A stretch of 64,000 nt of DNA from UBA4416 sp040386075 (GTDB taxonomy: Bacteria; Bacteroidota; Bacteroidia; B-17B0; Aurantibacillaceae), in the NCBI GenBank assembly GCA_040386075.1, contig JAZKGE010000019.1:124001-188000 (forward strand). The letters run 5' to 3'. The notes beneath the pieces are model-generated. The model saw only the letters and a list, made by a program, of their open reading frames with translations, was not told where the DNA came from and did not search any database. Shown piece by piece: positions 23,921 to 32,203 of this stretch. Position numbers and translations under genes: made by a program. Each line of letters starts with the position of its first letter. The first letter of the stretch is position 1.

Positions 23921-25693
23921 CACACGTAATAATTCATGCCTGTATTTGTCAAGGATGCTTGATTTGGATAAGAAGCCCAGATAAATTCCATTATCTACAA
24001 CCGGTAGGTTCCATTGTCCCGACTCTTCAAATTTTTTCATGATCGAAAATATATCTTCTTTCACATCAATCGTTACCGACGGTTTTCGCATCACTTCTTT
24101 GGCTGTGATCTTATCATATAATTCAGGGTTGAACATTTCTTCTTTGATATTATCCAGGTAAATAATTCCCAACAGCGTATTATCTTTCTTGATCACCGGA
24201 AAAATATTTCTCTTAGAATGTTTAATGGTTTCTACAATATTCCTTAAACTTTCTTTAAAGTGAATGGTTGCAAAATCTGTTTCGATCATTTCCCTGGTAT
24301 TGATGCGGCTTAAGATGCTGATGTCTTTATTTTCTGATATAACAGCTCCTCTGGCTTTTAATCTTCTAACGTCCAGTGATTCGGGATGAAAGAACTTGAC
24401 AATAATGTAGCTTATGGAAGACACGATCATTAAGGGAATGATGAGTTCATAGCCTCCCGTAATCTCAGCAATTAAAAAAATTCCGGTTAAGGGCGCATGA
24501 AAAACACCACTTAAAATTCCGGCCATTGCTACGATGGTGAAATTACTGATCGGTATGTTTGTAAAACCAACTAATTTTAAAAAGAAAGCAAATACGAAAC
24601 CCAGATACGCACCAACAAAAAGAGAAGGTGCAAAATTACCGCCATTGCCACCACTGCCTAGTGTAATACCTGCAGCAACAGCCTTTAATAGTAAGGTTAA
24701 CGAAATTAAAACAAGGAGGATCCATTTATTGAAAATAAAATTAGAGAGTAAACTATCTTTGAACAGGTCGTTGGTCCTGAATTCAGAAAGAGCCTTAATG
24801 CTTTCATATCCTTCGCCAAATAACGATGGAAACAAGGCAAATAAAAATGCCAGGGTTATTCCGCCGATGATCCATTTTGTAAAACTTGATCTGATCTTAG
24901 AAAAATACAGCTCAACCTTTTCAAAAAAGTTGACATAGTATAATGAAGTTACACCTGCTAGTAGTCCCAGTAAAATGTATAATGGAACGTTATAATAATC
25001 AAAAGGTTGCTTTAATTCAAAGAACAATAAATTGCTTTCGTGTAAAACAATTTTTGACAATAACGCCCCTGAGGCGGCGGCTATCAATAAAGGAATAAAT
25101 GCGCCAATACTGATATCAATTAGTATAACTTCCAGGGCAAACAATACTCCGGCAATAGGCGCGTTAAAGGCCCCGGCAACACCTCCGGCGGCCCCGGCAG
25201 CTAATAATAAGGTGCGCTCTTTATAACTTAATTTGTAGGTTCTGGCAAAATTGGAACCAATAGCTGAACCTGTACTCACAATAGGAGATTCAAGTCCGGC
25301 AGAGCCACCAAAACCAACAGTAAGACCGCTGGTGATGACATGCGAGTACATTTGGCTGAAAGGCAAATAGCTACTCCTTTTAGCAATGGCATACAAAATA
25401 AAGTTAGTGCCTTTGTGCAGTTGTTCTTTAAAAAAATAGTTGACAACTAAAACGGTAAGTCCAATACCTATTAATGGAAGTATCAGGTACAAATATTTGA
25501 AGTCATACTTTAACAGATAATCTTCAACCAGGTAGTGCCTGATACCAAACACTAAAAATTTTAAAATTACAGCTGCAATGCCAGCACTAATTCCCACCAG
25601 AATGCTTGAGAATATTAAGAATTGCCTTTCAGTAGTTTTTTCATGGATCCAGTTTATTGTGCGTCTTATAAAATTATACTGGTTAAGGCTCAT
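23915..25693 (-). CDS. ClC-family chloride channel/transporter with CBS domain pair
   Basis: 592 residues: about 440 residues of ClC membrane domain, then a cytoplasmic CBS pair (FKESLRNIVETIKHSKRNIFPVIKKDNTLLGIIYLDNI and VMRKPSVTIDVKEDIFSIMKKFEESGQWNLPVVDNGIYLGF). Selectivity motifs are visible: GSAGLESPI with the gating glutamate Glu135, and GSGGNGGNFAPSLF. The internal proton-glutamate of E. coli-type exchangers aligns with Val (FALEVI), as in channel-type ClCs. The CBS pair suggests regulation by nucleotides. Convergent with NhaA with a 6-nt overlap, possibly a shared ion-homeostasis context. Confidence 0.92.
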   Translation of the reverse strand: MSLNQYNFIRRTINWIHEKTTERQFLIFSSILVGISAGIAAVILKFLVFGIRHYLVEDYLLKYDFKYLYLILPLIGIGLTVLVVNYFFKEQLHKGTNFILYAIAKRSSYLPFSQMYSHVITSGLTVGFGGSAGLESPIVSTGSAIGSNFARTYKLSYKERTLLLAAGAAGGVAGAFNAPIAGVLFALEVILIDISIGAFIPLLIAAASGALLSKIVLHESNLLFFELKQPFDYYNVPLYILLGLLAGVTSLYYVNFFEKVELYFSKIRSSFTKWIIGGITLAFLFALFPSLFGEGYESIKALSEFRTNDLFKDSLLSNFIFNKWILLVLISLTLLLKAVAAGITLGSGGNGGNFAPSLFVGAYLGFVFAFFLKLVGFTNIPISNFTIVAMAGILSGVFHAPLTGIFLIAEITGGYELIIPLMIVSSISYIIVKFFHPESLDVRRLKARGAVISENKDISILSRINTREMIETDFATIHFKESLRNIVETIKHSKRNIFPVIKKDNTLLGIIYLDNIKEEMFNPELYDKITAKEVMRKPSVTIDVKEDIFSIMKKFEESGQWNLPVVDNGIYLGFLSKSSILDKYRHELLRVL

Positions 25694-26014
25694 ATTTTTA
25701 CGATTAGAAACTGCTTTGTGATATTAAACAAAAAATCCCACAAAAGGTTGAATTTTTTGAGGCTATATCCGGATAACTATCTAAATAGTGGGATGCTTCC
25801 TGTATCGTTTTTACAATAAAGCATTAAAAAAGCTTTCTATGCCAAGACCTGTTTTTGGGTACGTGTTAGAGGGTATATTGCATCCGTAGTAGTGGGTATA
25901 TTGGCTTTTAGACAAGGATTTCGAGTTATTTTTTATATACTTTTGGATAAGGTTCATAAAGCAATACCGCCTCATTTAAAAAAATAAAATTCAATCATCA
26001 AAAAAAATAAAACC
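25694..26014. other. Intergenic region between divergent ClC and SUMF1-like genes
   Basis: 321 bp of AT-rich DNA that should hold both promoters. I see no gene, strong hairpin or repeat in it; a short frame on the plus strand across 25.6-25.8 kb has no protein-like features. Confidence 0.6.
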
Positions 26015-27469
26015 ATGAAAACAAAAAGATCACTTAACAAAGTTGCAATCATCTTTACATTATTACTAAGCTGCCTGTTTACAGCTCATGCAAACAATGT
26101 AAATATTACTGGAACCTCCGTTGCAGGTTCAAACATTACCTTTAATATCAGCTGGGATAATAGCTGGAACGCCAATGTAGCTCCTAATAATATGGATGCT
26201 GTTTGGGTATTTGTAAAATATCAGGATTGTGCTACACGTCTTTGGACCCATGCGGGTTTAAGTACAGTTGGAGGTGATCATACAGCAGGTTCGCCTTTAC
26301 AGGTTGATCCTGTGTCTGACGGAAAAGGTGTTTTTATTCGTAGGAGCGCTTTTGGCGGTGGAAATATTGGCAGTACCTCTATCACATTAAAAATGACCAT
26401 TCCTGCGGGAACATATAACTATAAAGTATTTGGTATTGAAATGGCAAGCGTACCTCAGGGATCTTTTGAAATAGGTGACGGAACCAGTTCTTCAACTTAT
26501 AACAATGTTACTGTATCTGCAGCTTCACAATCGGGTGGTTTATCATCAGCAGTTTTAGGCGGAGCTTCAGTGGCTGTTCCATCTACATTTCCTATGGGCT
26601 ATAATGCATTGTATTGTATGAAGTATGAGATCACACAAGAACAATATGTGGAGTTCTTAAACTCACTAACGTATACACAGCAGGCAGCAAGAGTTATCGC
26701 AGATCCTATTAGTGCAGCGGGTACTTATGCTTTTGCAAATGCTCACAGAAATGGGATCAGAATCTCTGTTCCGGGAAGTAATGCTGCTTTACCGGCAGTA
26801 TTTGCGTGTGATGCATCGCCTGGCATTGAAAACAATTCGGATGATGGACAAAACATTGCATGTAATTATTTAAGCTGGGCTGATCTTGCTGCTTATTTAG
26901 ATTGGTCGGCTTTACGTCCAATGACTGAACTTGAGTTTGAAAAAATTTGCAGAGGACCTATGCCACGTATTGCAGGCGAGTATCCTTGGGGAAGTACGAA
27001 TATTACGCAAGTATATAATACACTGGCAGGTTTGGTAAATGATTTTACACCAACAGAGTCTTATTCTCCGGTTGCGAATGGTATGTGTAATTATGGAGTT
27101 AATACCGGTGTAGGGGCTTATGGCCCTTTAAGAGCAGGGATCTTTGCAACAGGTAGTTCTGGAAGAGAGTCGGCAGGCGCAACTTATTATGGCGTTATGG
27201 AAATGGGTGGAAACGTTTATGAAAGAACGATCTCAACATCTAATGCAAGCGGTATAGCTTTCAATGGAACATTAGGGGACGGAACGTTATTGAGCAGCGG
27301 CGATGCTAATGCAACAACATGGCCAAGTTCTTCAACTGCTACAGGTGTAGGACAAAGAGGAGGTAACTGGGTAAACCTGGCCCCATACCTGCGCATATCT
27401 GACAGAATTGCTGCCGGATCTGTTGACGCTGCCCGCACTTATGTATTTGGTGGAAGAGGTGTGAGATAA
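26015..27469 (+). CDS. Exported SUMF1/formylglycine-generating-enzyme-like protein
   Basis: 484 residues. Signal peptide (VAIIFTLLLSCLFTAHA). Residues about 25-170 are a beta-rich N-terminal domain (VNITGTSVAGSNITFNISWDNSWNANVAPNNMDAVWVFVKYQDC). The C-terminal ~300 residues match the FGE-sulfatase/SUMF1 family: YCMKYEITQEQYVEFLNSL, RPMTELEFEKICRGPMPR..GEYPWGS, GVMEMGGNVYE, RGGNW, RISDR and GGRGVR. Copper-binding cysteines of true formylglycine-generating enzymes are not clearly present. Many secreted SUMF1 proteins of Bacteroidota are instead structural (for example GldK/GldJ types). Upstream of, and co-oriented with, the giant T9SS protein 69 nt away, suggesting a joint role. Confidence 0.85.
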   Translation: MKTKRSLNKVAIIFTLLLSCLFTAHANNVNITGTSVAGSNITFNISWDNSWNANVAPNNMDAVWVFVKYQDCATRLWTHAGLSTVGGDHTAGSPLQVDPVSDGKGVFIRRSAFGGGNIGSTSITLKMTIPAGTYNYKVFGIEMASVPQGSFEIGDGTSSSTYNNVTVSAASQSGGLSSAVLGGASVAVPSTFPMGYNALYCMKYEITQEQYVEFLNSLTYTQQAARVIADPISAAGTYAFANAHRNGIRISVPGSNAALPAVFACDASPGIENNSDDGQNIACNYLSWADLAAYLDWSALRPMTELEFEKICRGPMPRIAGEYPWGSTNITQVYNTLAGLVNDFTPTESYSPVANGMCNYGVNTGVGAYGPLRAGIFATGSSGRESAGATYYGVMEMGGNVYERTISTSNASGIAFNGTLGDGTLLSSGDANATTWPSSSTATGVGQRGGNWVNLAPYLRISDRIAAGSVDAARTYVFGGRGVR

Positions 27470-27538
27470 GTTTAGCTATCTAAACATTCTCAATAATAAT
27501 TTTACTTAAATAATTAATTACTATTAAAACACCTTTAA

Positions 27539-30500
27539 ATGATAAAGACAACTAAATATTATATAGTTGTATTTTTAGCCTTGCTGTTAGCACCGCTGTT
27601 TAGTTACTCCCAATACAATGGTGGTAGCGGTAGCGGTACTAAAACAGATGATCTCGGTTTGACTTCCTGTACAGCTCCTCCCCAATTCTACGCTTATTTT
27701 GGAGGTACCGGAAATCTGATCCAATCGGATATGGTTAATTATACAAGCTGCTCAACACCGCCTCAGTTTTTTGCCTACATGGGTGGTTCGGAGGATGGTG
27801 CGCACGTAGATCAGGTAAATCTTACAACCTGCTCAACGCCGCCACAATTTTTTGCTTACATGGGTGGAGGAGAAGATGGGTCACATGCTGATGCTGTTAT
27901 CACAACTACATGCTCTACGCCTGCGCAGTTCTTTGCCTATATGGGAGGAGCACAGGATGGGCTGAGTGTTGCAACATTGACATTATGTTCAACATCTCCA
28001 CCGGTTGCTAACTTTTCGGCAAACTCAACTACAGTTTGTGCCGGAAGCAGCATTTCTTTTTCTGACCTGTCATTAAACTCTCCTAATACCTGGAGTTGGG
28101 CATTTGCAGGAGGCACGCCTTCGGTTTCCACTACTCAAAATCCAAACGTTACCTATAATACTCCCGGGGTATATAATGTTACACTTACTGTAACAAATGC
28201 ACACGGCAGTAATACCGCCGTTTTAACTAACTATATTACGGTTAACGCACTACCGTTTGCAGACGCTGGAAATAACACCACTATCTGTAATGGCAATTCA
28301 ACTGTATTAAATGCTTCAGGTGGAACGTCTTATAGCTGGACGCCTTCAACAGGCTTGAGTTCTGTAAACATTCAGAATCCCATCGCAAACCCAACAGTTA
28401 ATACTACTTATACTGTAATTGTAACTAACAATGGTTGCACTAAAACCGATCCTGTAACAATCTCTGTTACTTCACCACCAATAGCAAATGCAGGTGCTGA
28501 TGTTAACGTGTGTTTGGGTTCTACAGCTACGCTAAACGCAAGTGGCGGGACATCTTATTTATGGTCACCGGCAACAGGCTTAAGTTCTACAACTATTTCA
28601 AACCCGGTGGTGAATACAACTGTTACGGCTACTTATACGGTAGTAGTAAGTAATAGCGGTTGTTCGAACTCGGATATTGTAGTAGTTAATGTAAATACAC
28701 CTCCTGTAGCAGATGCCGGCACAAACACGATTATTTGTCGAGGATCTTCAACTACTTTAAATGCATCGGGCGGAACATCCTATACATGGACACCGTCTAC
28801 CAGTTTGAATTTTCCAAACAGTATAAATCCAGTTGCCAGTCCAACAATAACTACCAATTATACGGTGGCAATAAGTAACGGAACATGTACGGCAAATGAT
28901 GTAGTGACAGTTTCTGTTACGCCATTGCCAATTGCCAATGCAGGATCTGATGTAACTATTTGTAGTGGAGCATCTACAACCTTAAGTGCGAGCGGGGGAA
29001 CAGGTTATAACTGGTCACCTTCAACGGGCCTAAGTTCTGCCACGATCGCTAACCCGGTTGCTAATCCAACGGTTACTACAGATTACACGGTAACTGTAAC
29101 AAATAACGGCTGTTCTTCTACAGATGTTGTGAATATAACAATAACCACACCTCCAACAGTAAATGCAGGATCAGATATCAATGTATGTTTTGGATCTGCA
29201 GGAATGTTCAATGCAAGTGGAGGAACATCATATCTATGGTCACCAGCTACAGGTTTAAGTTCTACTACTGTGTCTAATCCTATTGTAAATACAACTGTTA
29301 CTGCAACCTATACGGTATTGATCAGCAATGGCGGATGTTCCGGTTCAGATCAGGTAACAGTAAATGTAAATGCTTTACCATTGGCAGATGCAGGAACCAA
29401 TGCAGCTATTTGTTTAGGTAATTCAACAACGTTGAACGCTTCGGGTGGAGTGTCTTATACATGGACTCCATCTGCCAGTTTGAATTTTCCAAATAGTATT
29501 AGCCCGGTTGCTAATCCAACTATTACAACTACCTATACAGTAGCTGTAAGTAATGGATCGTGTACGGCTAGTGATGTTGTAACAGTTTCTGTTACGCCAT
29601 TGCCAAATGCCAATGCGGGATCTGATGTATCTATCTGTAGCGGAGCATCAACAACCTTAAGTGCAAGTGGAGGAATATCCTATAACTGGGCACCTTCAAC
29701 AGGCCTAAGCTCTACTACAATTTTCAATCCTGTTGCAAGTCCAACAGTTACTACAGATTATACAGTAACTGTAACAAACAATGGCTGTACATCAACAGAC
29801 GTTGTAAATGTTACGATTGGCTCAACACTTATAGCCAATGCCGGAACAAGCACGGTTATTTGTAACGGACAAGGAACAATACTAAATGCAACAGGTGGAA
29901 CAACTTATAGCTGGTCGCCTTCAACAGGTTTAAGCTCTACAACAGCTCCTAATCCTTCTGCTAGTCCAGTTGTTACAACTGTATACACTGTAACGGTTTC
30001 TTCAGGAGCATGTACGGCTACTGATAATGTTACGGTAACAGTTAATCCTACTCCAACAGTTGTCATTACTGCAAGTGGACCTACTACATTTTGTGCGGGC
30101 GGCGATGTAATTTTAACAGCCAGCGCAGCGAGTTCATACATCTGGTCGAACGGAGCAAATACAGCGTCTATATCTGTTGTAACTTCCGGAAATTATTATG
30201 TGACTGTTGCAAATGCCAGTGGTTGTACAAGTACATCTGCTGTGACCGCAGTTACAGTTCATACACCAGCTGTTACCAGTATTAGTCCAAGTGGAGCTAC
30301 TACATTCTGTAACGGGGGCAGTGTGCTTTTATCAGCCAACTCCGGAAGTGGTTATCATTGGTCTAGCAGTGAAACGGTACAAACGATTACAGTTACAACA
30401 TCCGGCACATACAGTGTTTTGGTAGATGATCCTAATGGTTGTACTACAACTTCTGCTTCTATATCAGTATCTGTAAACCCTAATCCTTCTGTACCGGTTA

Positions 30501-32098
30501 TTACTGCAGGTGGAGCAACAAGTATTTGTATTGGTGATACCGTGAAATTATATTCAGATGCGGCTGATCATTATTTATGGAGCACAGGAGCTACAACGTA
30601 CTCTCTTGCCATCATCACTGCAGGAACCTACAGTGTGACAAACTATAATAGTTTTGGTTGTGGTACTACTTCGTCAGGAATTACAGTAGCAGTGAACGAT
30701 CCGTTAGCAGATTTTACAGGCACGCCGACATTAGTGTTTATTCCAAATGCAGTAACTACCTTCACCGCTAATACTACAGGTTTTCCTCCATATACTTATA
30801 ACTGGAATTTTGGGGACGGAGGAACATCTGCATTAGCTGCACCAACACATACTTATAATGTTGTAGCTTTCAGAACTGTTTCGTTAACGGTTACGGATAA
30901 CACAGGTTGTTCAAAAACCATTGTGAAACCTGATTACATTGAGGTTGAACAATTATTCCCAAGTACAGCCATGACCACAGGTACTTCGTTTGATATTACA
31001 GGTGTTTCTTTTGTGAATCCTGTAACAGGTATTGCAAGTTTGGCTGATGGAAATTGTATTATAAGTGTGGATAGCGGTAAAGTATGGAGTCCATTACCAA
31101 CCGGTAATACGGAGACGCTAACAGGCGCTTGTGTAATTCCTGGAAAATGGTTTGTAACGGGAGCTAATGGAACCATTCTGTTATCAACTAATAACGGAGC
31201 TAACTGGTTGCCATTTACAACAGGAACAACCGAAACATTTAACGGATCACATTTCTCAGCAACGAATAATGGTTTTGCTGTGGGAACAAACGGAACGATA
31301 CAAAAATACGATGGGGTATCCTGGACTCCAGAAACATCTGGTATAACAGAACACCTGCACAATGTATATGCACTAAGCAACGGAAATGCAATTGCTGTAG
31401 GAGATAACCAAACGATCCTTTCATATAACGGATCTACATGGTCGCCTCAAGCATCACCATTAAATTTTAATGTGAAAGATGTGCGTTTTGCTGACCTATT
31501 AAATGGTTATGCTGCCGGAAGCGGTGGAATTGTTCTTCAAACAAACGATGGAGGAGCAAACTGGTTACCATCATTAACCGGTGTTGGCATCGACTTCAAT
31601 AGCGTTGAGGTAGCCGGAGCTGATACAGCATGGGCTACAGGAACCGATGGTATTGTTTACAAAACCATTGATAACGGTAATAACTGGGTGCGCTATTCGG
31701 TTGGCTACACAGATGACCAAAATCAGTTACGCGTTACATCGGGAGGAAAAGGACATATAGTTGGTCATGGAGGTCATGGAAGATATTTTAATAACAATGA
31801 TAGCACGAATGTCATTACCGGAAATATCTTAACTGGTTCTTCTTTAGAGAAGTTCAATATCTATCCAAACCCAGCGAGAGATCAGTTTACCATTTCGGGC
31901 TATCTTTTCTCGTCTGAAAAAGTAACGATCGATCTGAGAGATGCTCAAGCTAAACTGGTGAAACAAATTGTGAATACCACATTTGCAGGCGATTATGCTG
32001 AAAGTGTCAGTACAGAATACTATAGCCCAGGTATTTATTTTATTCACATCAAAATAGGTGAAAAATCAATGGTGAAAAAACTGGTCGTCATGAAGTAA
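27539..32098 (+). CDS. Giant secreted repeat protein (PKD/Ig repeats, T9SS type A sorting domain)
   Basis: 1519 residues. Order: signal peptide (YYIVVFLALLLAPLFSYSQ); four 27-residue Cys-containing units (residues about 44-150, CSTPPQFFAYMGG); a PKD domain (about 158-236); eight ~75-residue Ig-like repeats (about 239-840) of pattern ADAGTNTTIC.G.STTLNASGGTSYSWSPSTGL.S; further Ig-like repeats (GPTTFCAGGDVILTASA.SYIWSNG); another PKD (FTANTTGFPPYTYNWNFGDGG); YCF48-like blades (NGFAVGTNGTIQ); and a C-terminal T9SS type A domain (FNIYPNPARDQFTI ... GIYFIHIKIGEKSMVKKLVV). It should be exported by the Por machinery and attached to or released from the cell surface; an adhesin or matrix role is inferred from the repeats. 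The ABC-ABC repeat order is a 675-bp duplication (28481-29155 and 29156-29830). Confidence 0.9.
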   Translation: MIKTTKYYIVVFLALLLAPLFSYSQYNGGSGSGTKTDDLGLTSCTAPPQFYAYFGGTGNLIQSDMVNYTSCSTPPQFFAYMGGSEDGAHVDQVNLTTCSTPPQFFAYMGGGEDGSHADAVITTTCSTPAQFFAYMGGAQDGLSVATLTLCSTSPPVANFSANSTTVCAGSSISFSDLSLNSPNTWSWAFAGGTPSVSTTQNPNVTYNTPGVYNVTLTVTNAHGSNTAVLTNYITVNALPFADAGNNTTICNGNSTVLNASGGTSYSWTPSTGLSSVNIQNPIANPTVNTTYTVIVTNNGCTKTDPVTISVTSPPIANAGADVNVCLGSTATLNASGGTSYLWSPATGLSSTTISNPVVNTTVTATYTVVVSNSGCSNSDIVVVNVNTPPVADAGTNTIICRGSSTTLNASGGTSYTWTPSTSLNFPNSINPVASPTITTNYTVAISNGTCTANDVVTVSVTPLPIANAGSDVTICSGASTTLSASGGTGYNWSPSTGLSSATIANPVANPTVTTDYTVTVTNNGCSSTDVVNITITTPPTVNAGSDINVCFGSAGMFNASGGTSYLWSPATGLSSTTVSNPIVNTTVTATYTVLISNGGCSGSDQVTVNVNALPLADAGTNAAICLGNSTTLNASGGVSYTWTPSASLNFPNSISPVANPTITTTYTVAVSNGSCTASDVVTVSVTPLPNANAGSDVSICSGASTTLSASGGISYNWAPSTGLSSTTIFNPVASPTVTTDYTVTVTNNGCTSTDVVNVTIGSTLIANAGTSTVICNGQGTILNATGGTTYSWSPSTGLSSTTAPNPSASPVVTTVYTVTVSSGACTATDNVTVTVNPTPTVVITASGPTTFCAGGDVILTASAASSYIWSNGANTASISVVTSGNYYVTVANASGCTSTSAVTAVTVHTPAVTSISPSGATTFCNGGSVLLSANSGSGYHWSSSETVQTITVTTSGTYSVLVDDPNGCTTTSASISVSVNPNPSVPVITAGGATSICIGDTVKLYSDAADHYLWSTGATTYSLAIITAGTYSVTNYNSFGCGTTSSGITVAVNDPLADFTGTPTLVFIPNAVTTFTANTTGFPPYTYNWNFGDGGTSALAAPTHTYNVVAFRTVSLTVTDNTGCSKTIVKPDYIEVEQLFPSTAMTTGTSFDITGVSFVNPVTGIASLADGNCIISVDSGKVWSPLPTGNTETLTGACVIPGKWFVTGANGTILLSTNNGANWLPFTTGTTETFNGSHFSATNNGFAVGTNGTIQKYDGVSWTPETSGITEHLHNVYALSNGNAIAVGDNQTILSYNGSTWSPQASPLNFNVKDVRFADLLNGYAAGSGGIVLQTNDGGANWLPSLTGVGIDFNSVEVAGADTAWATGTDGIVYKTIDNGNNWVRYSVGYTDDQNQLRVTSGGKGHIVGHGGHGRYFNNNDSTNVITGNILTGSSLEKFNIYPNPARDQFTISGYLFSSEKVTIDLRDAQAKLVKQIVNTTFAGDYAESVSTEYYSPGIYFIHIKIGEKSMVKKLVVMK
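28481..29830 (+). repeat. 675-bp tandem segmental duplication inside the T9SS repeat gene
   Basis: Two tandem blocks, 28481-29155 and 29156-29830, each exactly 675 bp (225 codons), each containing three Ig-like units in the same order A-B-C. A units share NASGGTSYLWSPATGLSSTT; B units share the unusual SLNFPNSI; C units share TLSASGG and WSPSTGL. The two blocks match each other unit by unit better than neighbouring units match. Confidence 0.85.
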
Positions 32099-32117
32099 CC
32101 TGTTATAATGTTCATAT

Positions 32118-32148
32118 AAAACCCATGAGATTTATCTCATGGGTTTTT
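32118..32148 (+). terminator. Rho-independent terminator after the T9SS gene
   Basis: 13-bp perfect stem AAAACCCATGAGA / TCTCATGGGTTTT, 4-nt loop and T tract, 19 nt after the stop. It covers the TTG at 32147, which helps rule out that codon as start of the next gene. Confidence 0.9.
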
Positions 32149-32203
32149 GCTTTATTATGCTATTTTTGTTTTAATAAACATAGCCTGTTTGTTATTTGGT
32201 AAT

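Noticed and set aside
32147..32203. TTG start for the SpoIIE gene inside the terminator
   Set aside because: The codon is part of the T tract of the terminator at 32118-32148; starting at TTG 32204 gives a standard signal peptide.
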